Of a DNA stretch of 64,000 nt, positions 39,522 through 48,255 are shown one piece after another. How positions within the stretch are numbered: the stretch's first letter is position 1; each line of letters opens with the position of its first letter. The DNA is from Acidobacteriota bacterium. GTDB taxonomy: Bacteria > Acidobacteriota > Thermoanaerobaculia > Multivoradales > J023. The DNA is taken from assembly GCA_029263315.1 (NCBI GenBank), contig JAJCXR010000053.1, positions 62,001 through 126,000 on the forward strand, written 5' to 3'. The notes beneath the pieces were generated by a model. It was not told the DNA's origin. It ran no database searches and saw only the letters and a program-made list of their open reading frames with translations. The position numbers and the translations under genes were made by a program.

Positions 39522-40367
39522 TCACCCGCCGCCCCGTACAGAACGCCGACGGCTGACCCACAGGCCGCTGCCGGCCAACAGCAAGGCCAGACCGACCAAC
39601 CCCAAGGTATGTAGGGTCGGAACCACGACCACCGGCGCCTCCGTACCAAAACCACGGATCATCCAATTGCCGGGGACCGTGCCGTCGATGGGTTCGAAAA
39701 TCAGATCCGCCGGCAGCGTCAGATCCGCCGGTGGGTCCGTCGACCACACCCCGACCCAGGATCGCCCTTGGCTGGCGCTGGTGTCGAGGGCAGCCGGACG
39801 GGTTTCCGGCGTCACGCCGCTGGTCACGTAGCGGTTGACGACGCCGATCAGGACATCGCCGCCAGCGCTGATGATCAAGGGTTGTGGCAAGGGGTAGATG
39901 GAGAATGTGTCACCGTCCGCCACCTGAATGGTGGCATCGAAGGCCAGGAGCAGCTCGGCGCCATTGCTCGGATCGCTATCCGGGTCCAAATAGACGGCGA
40001 TCTCGATGCTCTCCCCCACCGTGATCTCGGGTCCGGCGGGAAACAGCACCCAGACCTCTTCCAAGGTGAGGGCGGCGAAAGCGCTGCGGTCGAATTGATT
40101 GAGCCAGATGAATTGCTGTGCGCTCGGGGCGCCGACTCCGAAGCTGCCTTCGGCGCCGTCGTCATCGAGCACCAACTGGACGGGGAAGGTTCCCGCATCC
40201 GGCAGCGGCGGCGAGGCCTCGCCAGTGGCGTCAGCCAACGGTTGATAGATCAGCTCGGGTAACGCCTGGGCTCGCCCAACGCACAGGCCACAGAGCCCCA
40301 TCATCGCAACCGCACAGGCGCTCCAGCGCCTCGCTTTGCTCGTCCATCGTTCCACCGTATCGCTCAT
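39522..40367 (-). CDS. Secreted protein with IPTL-CTERM-like C-terminal sorting tail
   Basis: ATG at 40367 (MSDTVERWTSKARRW) with signal peptide; C-terminus 'VPTLHTLGLVGLALLLAGSGLWVSRRRSVRGGG' (P-T-L, hydrophobic helix, Arg cluster). Confidence 0.75.
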   Translation of the reverse strand: MSDTVERWTSKARRWSACAVAMMGLCGLCVGRAQALPELIYQPLADATGEASPPLPDAGTFPVQLVLDDDGAEGSFGVGAPSAQQFIWLNQFDRSAFAALTLEEVWVLFPAGPEITVGESIEIAVYLDPDSDPSNGAELLLAFDATIQVADGDTFSIYPLPQPLIISAGGDVLIGVVNRYVTSGVTPETRPAALDTSASQGRSWVGVWSTDPPADLTLPADLIFEPIDGTVPGNWMIRGFGTEAPVVVVPTLHTLGLVGLALLLAGSGLWVSRRRSVRGGG

Positions 40368-40485
40368 GCCTGCATCTCCATTCAAAACGATCCAACGGTC
40401 CGTTGCGGACCGGGTCTGCACACCCTGGCAACTCTCCACCCCTGCCCCGCCTGGGCCCGTTCCTGGAATTCCACCGCCGGGCATC

Positions 40486-43400
40486 TCAAGGCACCGCCGC
40501 CGACCAAGCGGAAAGGTCACCGCTTTCGAAGCCGTCGTTGAATACCGAGCCTAGGGTGACCAGGGTCAAGGCGTCCACATGGGCGACAAACGAGTCACCG
40601 GAAGAGGTGCTCAAGCTGACGCCGCAGAGGGCCGAAAGGGCCGTTGCCGGCGCCATGAAGTCGAAATCCAAGGACACAAAGTCGCCGCCGGAGGAGAAGA
40701 TCAGCGTCGCCGCAAATTCCGGCCCCAGGTTGGCGCCGCCACAGCTCGGCGCGCTGAAAAGCTCGCAGAAACGATTCAAGGTGACCGCGATTTCGGGATC
40801 GGTCGTCAAATCTAGCTCGAGACTCAGGCGATGCTCGCCGCCTCCCAAGACGTCGACGCATTGGTCGAGCTGGAAGGCCTGGCTCTGGGTGAGATTCTCC
40901 ACCCTGGCGGAGCCGGACTGGTCCGAGGCCTCGAAGTCGAGACCGTCGTGGACGATCTCGGCCGGATTGGTGCTGGTGACCGTCCAAGCCGTCAGGTCAC
41001 AGTCGAAATGACCATTGGCAAAACGATTGGCGTTGTCGACCCGGAAACCCCGTTGAAAATCGTCGCCACCGGTGCCGTCGCCATCACCGTCCAGGGCGTT
41101 CCCCGCCAGATCCACCAGGGTGGTGGAGCCGCAGACCTCCAGTCGGTAGAGGTCGTCGGGTAGCTCGAGGGCCAGGGTCAGATCCGCCGTCAAGCTGCCG
41201 TCGTCGTAGCTCACCCCGGTGACGGCGATCACTTGATCGTCCCCCTGGGGCCCACCGCAGGCGTCGGTTTGGAAGCTGCGGTCGGCACCCGGCGTCAACA
41301 GCTGGTAGTTGGCCGGATTGGTGACATCGTCGGCGTCGCTGTCCCCCATGGGATCGAACATGCTTTCGCTGAAGGTCACCAGCAGGCGCTGCACCCAGTT
41401 GCGGTTGACGGTTTCGCATTCCTCGAGGCTACCGTCGCCGGTGTCGTAGACGGTGTCGATGTTGGTGACCGTCGGCGGCACGATGTCGAGGGTGGTGTCT
41501 TCGCTGTCGCTATTGTCCGACGGATTCGGATCCACCTGATCGGCGCTCACCGTGGCGGTATTGGTCACCACGCCGGGGAACGGCGGCATCAAGTCGACCA
41601 CGAAGCTACGACTCTCCATTTGACCGGCGGTCATGTCGCCGATGACACAGGTCACCGTGCCGGCCATCTCGGTGCACCCGTCCGGCGACGAATTGAAGAC
41701 CAAGCCGCTGGGCAGATCATCGGTAATCTCGACGGAGGTGGCGGTGGACGGCCCGTTGTTGGTGACCTCCAGGGTGTAGGTGAACGACTGCCCTGCCACC
41801 GGGTCTTCGGAGTCGCTCTTGACCAGGGTCAGATCCGCCTGCACCTGCGCCTCGGTATCCTCGCTGGTGGAGTTGTTGCCCATCGTCGGGTCGGCGGTGT
41901 CGGAGGTCACCGAGGCCATGTTGGTGATCGTGCCGCTGGTCGCCAGATCGACATTGACCACCACGCTGTACTGCACCGAGGCGCCCGCCGTCAGGTTGCC
42001 TAGGCTACAGGTGGGCACAGCGGTCGGATCTTCGGCACAGCCACTGGTCGAGACCAAGGTGACGCCGGCCGGTAAGGTGTCCGTCGCCACCACGGCGAGG
42101 GCGTCGGACGGGCCGTTGTTGGTCACCGTCAGGGTGTAGGTCAGGTCGTCTCCGGAGACCACCGGGTCGACATCGTCCACCTTGGTGATGGCCAAGTCTG
42201 CCTGCACCTCGATGGTGGTCATTTCGTCGACGCTGTCGTCGCCGGTATTGACCAAGGGGCTGGCGGCGGTCACCGCGGCGCTGTTGGTCAGGACGCCCGA
42301 GGCATCGCTGTCGACACCGACCGCGATGGTGAATTGAGTGTTGCCGCCGGCCGCCAAATCTCCCAGGTTGCAGGTCGGAACCCCGGCCGGATCTTCGGCG
42401 CAGCCGCTGGTGCTCACCAAGGTGACACCGCTCGGCAAGGTGTCGGTCACCACCACGCCGCTGGCGTTGGAGGGGCCGTTGTTGAGCACCGTCACGGTGT
42501 AGTTGAGGGCGTTGCCGGCCAGCACCGGGTCGACATCATCGATTTTGCTGATCACCAGATCGGACTGGACTTGCACCGCCGTGTCTTCGGAGGTCGAGTC
42601 GTCACCGGGGTTGCTCAAGGGGGTCGAGGCCGTGACGCTGGCCTGGTTGGTCAAGGTTCCCGTCGTACCGGCGCCGACGCTGACGGTGATGGTGACCATG
42701 GCCGTATCGCCGGCCACCACCGTGCCGAGCGTGCAGTTGGGCACCGCCGCCGGGTCCTCGGCGCAGCCGCTGGTGCTGACCAAGCTGACGCCCATCGGAA
42801 GGCTTTCGGTGATCACCACGTCCAGGGCATCGGAGGGCCCGTTGTTGGTGACGCTGAGGGTGTAAACCAGATTGTTGCCAGCGCTCACCGGATCGACATC
42901 GTCGGTCTTGGTGATCACCAGATCCGCTGTCGTCTGGACGGTGGTGTCGGTGCGGGCCCGGTCGCCGGTGATGATGCCGGCCGGTGGAACCACGACGGCC
43001 GCCGGATCGCCGAGGTCGGAATCCACCAGGGCCAGGTTGGTGAGCAGGCTGGAGGCGGCGACACCGGAGGCCACGTCGACCACCAAATCGAAGCTGACGT
43101 TGCCGCCACTGGCCACCGCTCCGAGGTCGCAGACCAGGGCACCGCTGGCGGCGGCGATCAAAGTGCCGCGGATCTCACCGTTCGGGAAGGCGGCGCTGCG
43201 GATGTCGACGTAGTGTGTCTCGGCCTGCAACTCCATGGCCTGCGGCGTGGTCAGCTGGATGACGCCGCTGATGCCGTTACCGTTGTCGAAGGTCGCTCCG
43301 CTGGCGTAGAGGTCGTGCACTAAGGAATCGTCGAGCGCCTTGCGCAGGGTGGCGCCGGTGATGGCATTGGCCATGTCATCGACATCGAGGACGAAGCGCA

Positions 43401-44868
43401 GCTCCTCGCCGGTGGTATCGAGGAAAAACGATGCCGCGGCCGTCGCCGGGCTACCGCTGGCCACCGCCGTCTGGTCGAGGCTGGCGGCGTAACCCACCAA
43501 GTCTGGGGGCTCGGTGCAGGCGGCCAGGGTGTCGCTGGCATAGGTCGTGCCGAGCGGCAGCAGATCGAAGAGCTGGGTCCCTATGGCATCCCCGGGGCCA
43601 CCGTTGTCGACACTGAAGCTGTAGGTCAGCTGGTTGCCGGCGATCACCGGGTCCGGTGCGTCGGTTTTGCTGAGGGTCAGGGTGACTTCACCGTTGACCT
43701 GGGTGTCCTCGTCCGTGCTGTCGTCGCCGGTGTTGATCAAGACGGTGCTGGAGGCGACGGTGGCGTTGTTGGTGATGGAGCCGTTGGTGTCGTTGTTGAC
43801 CGTCACGTCGATGGAGTATTGGGCCATCGCTCCGTTGGCGATGCTGCCCAAGGTGCAGGTCGGCACGCCGACCGGATCTTCGGCGCAGCCGCTGGTGGAC
43901 ACCAAGGTGACGCCGGCCGGCAAGGTGTCGGTCACCACCACATCCGCCGCCGTCGAAGGCCCGGCGTTACTGACCGATACGGTGTAGGTCAGAGGGTCCC
44001 CGGCGTTGACCGGATCGACGGAATCGGTCTTGCTGATCGTCAAGTCCGCCTCGCTACCGATCGTCGTGCTTTCGCTGGCCGTCTCGTTGCCCGGCGCCGC
44101 TTCACGGGCCGAGACCACCGACACGTTGTTGGTGATCGAGCCGGTGGTATCGCCGTCGACGGTCACATTGACGGTGTATTGAGCCATCGCCCCGTTGGCG
44201 ATGCTGCCCAGGGTGCAGGTCGGCACGCCGACCGGATCCTCGGCACAGCCGCTGGTGGAAACGAAGGTGACACCGGCGGGAAGGGTGTCGGTGACCACCA
44301 CGTTCTGGGCGGCGGCCGGCCCGTTGTTGAGCACCGTCACGGTGTAGGCCAAGGCGGTGCCTGCCACCACCGGGTCTGCGGAGTCGGTTTTGCTGATCAC
44401 CAGGTCGGCGGTGTCGAGGCTGAGACAGGTGGGGTCGGTGGTTCCGCCGACGGCGGGATCGTCGGTGACCACGGAGAGGCCCGCTGCACCGTCGGTGACG
44501 GTGTGCTGATCACAGATCTGGCTGAGGGGAAAACCCGACCACTGGGCGTAGGGTTTGACCTGAACCTCAAACTCTATGGTGACCGTCGACTGGGCCGGTA
44601 GGGTGGCCAACAGGTTGGTGAGCGGGAAATTGGGATCGAGGCTCTTGTCGACGACGGCTTCGCCCGCCGCAACGTCGGCCGCCACGCCTTCAGCGGCCGC
44701 AGCCCACAGGGGCGCGACGCCACCACCAAACATTCCCATGAGACCCAAGACAACGACGATACATCTCGTGCAACTTTGGCCTATCACGGCACCCTTCCTT
44801 CTCCGTTCCGATCGGATCTCACGCCAGTCGACTCGACGGCACGCCAGGTCTTGACGACTAAAAATCAA
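40486..44868 (-). CDS. Giant DUF11-repeat surface protein with embedded CHRD-like domain and C-terminal GFESGDLSAWS motif (start probably about 44790, GTG)
   Basis: Multiple units 'DLVISKTDSADPVVAGTALAYTVTVLNNGPAAAQNVVVTDTLPAGVTFVSTSGCAEDPVGVPTCTLG'; CHRD-like 'HDLYASGATFDNGNGISGVIQLTTPQAMELQAETHYVDIRSAAFPNGEIRGTL'; signal-like 'CIVVVLGLMGMFGGGVAPLWAAA'. Confidence 0.85.
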   Translation of the reverse strand: MIFSRQDLACRRVDWREIRSERRRKGAVIGQSCTRCIVVVLGLMGMFGGGVAPLWAAAAEGVAADVAAGEAVVDKSLDPNFPLTNLLATLPAQSTVTIEFEVQVKPYAQWSGFPLSQICDQHTVTDGAAGLSVVTDDPAVGGTTDPTCLSLDTADLVISKTDSADPVVAGTALAYTVTVLNNGPAAAQNVVVTDTLPAGVTFVSTSGCAEDPVGVPTCTLGSIANGAMAQYTVNVTVDGDTTGSITNNVSVVSAREAAPGNETASESTTIGSEADLTISKTDSVDPVNAGDPLTYTVSVSNAGPSTAADVVVTDTLPAGVTLVSTSGCAEDPVGVPTCTLGSIANGAMAQYSIDVTVNNDTNGSITNNATVASSTVLINTGDDSTDEDTQVNGEVTLTLSKTDAPDPVIAGNQLTYSFSVDNGGPGDAIGTQLFDLLPLGTTYASDTLAACTEPPDLVGYAASLDQTAVASGSPATAAASFFLDTTGEELRFVLDVDDMANAITGATLRKALDDSLVHDLYASGATFDNGNGISGVIQLTTPQAMELQAETHYVDIRSAAFPNGEIRGTLIAAASGALVCDLGAVASGGNVSFDLVVDVASGVAASSLLTNLALVDSDLGDPAAVVVPPAGIITGDRARTDTTVQTTADLVITKTDDVDPVSAGNNLVYTLSVTNNGPSDALDVVITESLPMGVSLVSTSGCAEDPAAVPNCTLGTVVAGDTAMVTITVSVGAGTTGTLTNQASVTASTPLSNPGDDSTSEDTAVQVQSDLVISKIDDVDPVLAGNALNYTVTVLNNGPSNASGVVVTDTLPSGVTLVSTSGCAEDPAGVPTCNLGDLAAGGNTQFTIAVGVDSDASGVLTNSAAVTAASPLVNTGDDSVDEMTTIEVQADLAITKVDDVDPVVSGDDLTYTLTVTNNGPSDALAVVATDTLPAGVTLVSTSGCAEDPTAVPTCSLGNLTAGASVQYSVVVNVDLATSGTITNMASVTSDTADPTMGNNSTSEDTEAQVQADLTLVKSDSEDPVAGQSFTYTLEVTNNGPSTATSVEITDDLPSGLVFNSSPDGCTEMAGTVTCVIGDMTAGQMESRSFVVDLMPPFPGVVTNTATVSADQVDPNPSDNSDSEDTTLDIVPPTVTNIDTVYDTGDGSLEECETVNRNWVQRLLVTFSESMFDPMGDSDADDVTNPANYQLLTPGADRSFQTDACGGPQGDDQVIAVTGVSYDDGSLTADLTLALELPDDLYRLEVCGSTTLVDLAGNALDGDGDGTGGDDFQRGFRVDNANRFANGHFDCDLTAWTVTSTNPAEIVHDGLDFEASDQSGSARVENLTQSQAFQLDQCVDVLGGGEHRLSLELDLTTDPEIAVTLNRFCELFSAPSCGGANLGPEFAATLIFSSGGDFVSLDFDFMAPATALSALCGVSLSTSSGDSFVAHVDALTLVTLGSVFNDGFESGDLSAWSAAVP

Positions 44869-45057
44869 TCAAGGCTTCGCCTGAAAGCTGGGTCTCTACC
44901 AGGAATTCCCGGCGACGGTCAGAATTTGATCTCAACTTATCATGACTTCAAGCAATCGTTGCAGCAACCCTGCCCTTGCAGGCTGCACCGAACCGGCCGG
45001 TCATCTCACATTTTTTCACGGGATTCCGTTTTTTTCGTTGGTTGGGTCGGGGGCCTT

Positions 45058-46086
45058 TCAGCCACCGAGCAGGAATCGCTCCTGATCTTCCAAGATCCCG
45101 GACGCTTCTTCGAAGCGCAAGTGGTCGATCTTGGCGGGGTCTCGGGGTGCCGCCAGGTCGCCAGTGAAGAAACGGGTGGCGCTGAGAAGTGCTTGCCGTA
45201 GGTCGGCGTGGCGCAGATCAGCACCGCTCAGATCAGCACCCTCGATATCCGCCTGGCGCAGGTCGGCATGGCTCAGGTCGGCAAAGCGCAAATCGCAGAG
45301 GCTGAGGTTGGCGTGCCGCAGATCGACCGCCGAGAGATCGGCGTGCCTGAGGTCGCATTGCTTGAGATGGAGCTGTCGCAAATCCCGATCCTTCGGACTC
45401 CAGTGTCGCAAGTCCAGGCCGATCAGTATTTTTTTCGCACCGCGGAAGGCATTGAGACTTTCGGCTTGGACCAGCTTCTCCACCTTCTCCGGACGCAGCG
45501 AGCCGGAGGTGAAACGCTGATCCCCTGGCCAGGGATCGCCGACGTTGTGATAGCTCGATTCCCGCTCCCAGTAGCCGAGGGCGTCCTCCGCCACCAATTC
45601 GATGCGATGCAGCCACTTCAAGCTCTTGAAGAAATAACGGCTCGGGGTCAGGGTGCGCAGCGGAAAACCGTGCTCTGGGGTCAAGGGGGCACCATCGAAA
45701 CCGTGCACCAACCAGGTGTCCTCCAGTGCCAAGGGTAGCGGCAACGAGGTGTCGTGGTGACGGGGCGAATAGGCGACAAAGCGGACGAACCGGGCCTGCG
45801 GCTCGGCACCGGCCTCTTGCAACAACTCGCTCAAGGGGAAGCCGCTGAAGGTCATCGCCAGCTGACTCCAGCCGGTGACGCAGTGGATATCGACTTGCCG
45901 CTGGCGGCTGGGTCGCGCCATCACCTCGTCCAAGGTCAGGGAAAGGGGCCGACGAACTAGCCCCCCCACCAACAAGCGCCAATTGGCCGGGTCGAGGGCT
46001 TGCGGCGGCGGCGTCTTCTCCCCGACCAAGGGAAATTTCTTGGTTTCGGACTGGCCGGGAGGCAACAAAATCTTGGGTTGCGTCAT
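45058..46086 (-). CDS. Sulfite-oxidase/YedY-type molybdopterin domain fused to C-terminal pentapeptide repeats
   Basis: 'LSLTLDEVMARPSRQRQVDIHCVTGWSQLAMTFSGFPLSELL' (Cys ligand), 'EHGFPLRTLTPSRYFFKSLKWLHRIEL'; then 'CDLRHADLSAVDLRHANLSLCDLRFADLSHADLRQADIEGADLSGADLRHADL'. Confidence 0.85.
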   Translation of the reverse strand: MTQPKILLPPGQSETKKFPLVGEKTPPPQALDPANWRLLVGGLVRRPLSLTLDEVMARPSRQRQVDIHCVTGWSQLAMTFSGFPLSELLQEAGAEPQARFVRFVAYSPRHHDTSLPLPLALEDTWLVHGFDGAPLTPEHGFPLRTLTPSRYFFKSLKWLHRIELVAEDALGYWERESSYHNVGDPWPGDQRFTSGSLRPEKVEKLVQAESLNAFRGAKKILIGLDLRHWSPKDRDLRQLHLKQCDLRHADLSAVDLRHANLSLCDLRFADLSHADLRQADIEGADLSGADLRHADLRQALLSATRFFTGDLAAPRDPAKIDHLRFEEASGILEDQERFLLGG

Positions 46087-46107
46087 CGCTGAAACCTCCT
46101 GGCGGTG

Positions 46108-46548
46108 CTAGGGGGGCAGCTCGCTCAAGGTCCAATAGCGGTCGATGGTCCGCATCAGCTCGACAAACTTCTGATAGTCGACGGGTTTGACCATATACCC
46201 GGCAATATTCATATTGAAGGACTCGAGCACGTCGCGGTCTTGCCGTGAGGTGCTGAGGACGACCACCGGTATTCCTTTGGCGGCACCCGTTTGCCGCAGA
46301 TTCCGCAGGAAATCGAGCCCGCCCATGCGCGGCATGTTGAGATCCAACAGAATCAAGGCGGGTCGATCCTCTTCCTCGTCCTGCAAGAGGGTGAGCGCCA
46401 CCTCGCCGTTGCTGGCCACCCGCAGGGGATTCTCCACCTCGAGATCGCGCAGGGCGCGCTGCACCATCAAAACATCGACCTCGTCGTCTTCCACCAAAAG
46501 GATGGATCGCGTATTGCGTATCCAGTGCCTCTGCTCTCCGTGCTGCAT
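46108..46548 (-). CDS. Response regulator, Rcp1-like single REC domain
   Basis: 'SILLVEDDEVDVLMVQRALRDLEVENPLRVASNGEVALTLL...ALILLDLNMPRMGGLDFLRNLR...VVVLSTSRQDRDVLESFNMNIAGYMVKPVDYQKF'. Confidence 0.9.
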   Translation of the reverse strand: MQHGEQRHWIRNTRSILLVEDDEVDVLMVQRALRDLEVENPLRVASNGEVALTLLQDEEEDRPALILLDLNMPRMGGLDFLRNLRQTGAAKGIPVVVLSTSRQDRDVLESFNMNIAGYMVKPVDYQKFVELMRTIDRYWTLSELPP

Positions 46549-46668
46549 TGTTCTACCTCTCCCCGGCCGTTGTCGGCGACGGCCTGATGTCCGGTGACTG
46601 GTGCTCAGCCAGCCCGATGAGCTTGTTCCCCAGGAACAACTGTTTCCCAACCCCTGCTTCGACCCTGG

Positions 46669-48090
46669 TCATTCTCGGCTACCCCCCGCCTGTGAAGGCT
46701 CCACCGACTCTACCGCTGGCCACAGGAAGCGGAAAGTGGCGCCCTCACCGGGCTCCGAAATCACACTGATTTCGCCGCCCTCTTCCTCCACCAGCTTCTT
46801 GACCAAAGAGAGGCCCAGCCCAGTGCTCTCCACCTCGTCCCGGGCCTGCAAGGTCTGAAACATGACAAAAACCCGTTGGTGGTGCTGAGGAGCGATACCG
46901 GGGCCATCGTCGCTGACCGCAAACTCGAAGAGACTGGGGCTCATCTTCTCGAAAGTCACCCTGATGTGTCCTTCATCCTTGTCATGATACTTGATCGCAT
47001 TGTTGATGAGGTTGGAAAAGACTTGACTGAGGCGCAATCTCTTGGTGATCAGGACAGGCATGCCTTCCTCGATGGTGACGCTCATGCCCGGCGGTGGATC
47101 GAGCAAGTCCACCAGCTCCCGCAGCAGCTCTCCCACATCCACCCGCTCGCCTTCGGTGTCCATTCGACCGGCCCGGGAGTAGCGCAACACGCCGTCGATC
47201 AGGGAATCCATGCGGTGCACTCTGCTGCGCAACAGGCGTAGCTGTTCTTTGGCTTCGTCTTCGAGATCGTTCTGCAAATCCTCCTCCAACCATGCGGAGA
47301 GGGTGCTGATGGCTCGCAGCGGCGCTTTGAGATCGTGCGAGGCGACGTAAGCAAACTGGTCCAGGTCGCGATTGGAGCGTTGTAGATCTAGCTGTCGTGC
47401 TTCGATCTGGGCGAGCATGTCGTTGAAGCCATCGTAGAGGAGGCCGATCTCGTCGTTGCCGGGTTTGCTCACTCGGATGCTGTAATCACCGTCCTCGGTG
47501 ATGTGCTGGGCCCGTGCCGCCAGATGAAGAATGGGTTTCGAAATCAGGCCCTGGAGGAAATACGCGAAGATGACGGCGGCGAGGACTAGACCCGCCAGCA
47601 GCACCGCCATGGTGACCATCAAGGTTCGCTTCTGCTCCGCCAGCTCCGCCGTCGAGGCCATGACGTAAATCGTCCCATACTGGGCGCCCCGCCAACGTAC
47701 CGGTGCAAACACATGCACCAAACCTTCTTCGACCCGGGCGTCGGCGTCGAGCACCTCACCGCGCTGGGTCGGCGTACCGTTGCGGCTGAAGGAGACGAAC
47801 AGCTCTTTTTCCGTCGTGAAGAGCTGCGCCTCGAGGATGTTGGGGAATTCACTCAGCTTGTCGATGCCGGTCTGCGCCTCCTGCGGATCATCAAAGGCCA
47901 GGCCGACGGCGCAGTAGTCCCCCGCGGCGCGGGCGATCAAGTTGATGGTCTGCAGCAGATGCTGCTCGAAGATCCGCACCGTCGTCAGGTACATCAACAG
48001 AAATGCCGAGCTGAGGGCCAGCACGGTGGTCAGCAGGATGATGCCGGCAATCTTGTTGCGGATCGATAGATTGGCTAACAGTGGCAATTC
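46669..48090 (-). CDS. Membrane sensor histidine kinase (2 TM, periplasmic sensor, HAMP, HisKA, HATPase)
   Basis: 'LDQFAYVASHDLKAPLRAISTLSAWLEED', 'STGLGLSLVKKLVEEEGGEISVISEPGEG', HAMP between TM and HisKA; start near 48090 is an estimate. Confidence 0.88.
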   Translation of the reverse strand, partial: ELPLLANLSIRNKIAGIILLTTVLALSSAFLLMYLTTVRIFEQHLLQTINLIARAAGDYCAVGLAFDDPQEAQTGIDKLSEFPNILEAQLFTTEKELFVSFSRNGTPTQRGEVLDADARVEEGLVHVFAPVRWRGAQYGTIYVMASTAELAEQKRTLMVTMAVLLAGLVLAAVIFAYFLQGLISKPILHLAARAQHITEDGDYSIRVSKPGNDEIGLLYDGFNDMLAQIEARQLDLQRSNRDLDQFAYVASHDLKAPLRAISTLSAWLEEDLQNDLEDEAKEQLRLLRSRVHRMDSLIDGVLRYSRAGRMDTEGERVDVGELLRELVDLLDPPPGMSVTIEEGMPVLITKRLRLSQVFSNLINNAIKYHDKDEGHIRVTFEKMSPSLFEFAVSDDGPGIAPQHHQRVFVMFQTLQARDEVESTGLGLSLVKKLVEEEGGEISVISEPGEGATFRFLWPAVESVEPSQAGGSRE

Positions 48091-48255
48091 GGAGCTTTCA
48101 AGATCAGGCGTCCAGCCACCGGGCCCCCACAGGAGGAACCGGAAGCGGCCAAAGCCTGGGGAATCAGATTTCGAAACGTCGACGGCACTCCATATTTTAG
48201 CCTCGGAGGACAGGTCCTGGTCCAGGAATCTCGCCTCGAGGCCCCCAAACCGAGG

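Noticed and set aside
41233-44601. Several antisense ORFs (41233-42003, 42334-43323, 43819-44601) with HRDGRRG-like repeats
   Set aside because: They mirror the DUF11 DNA repeats on the opposite strand; explained by the coding repeat
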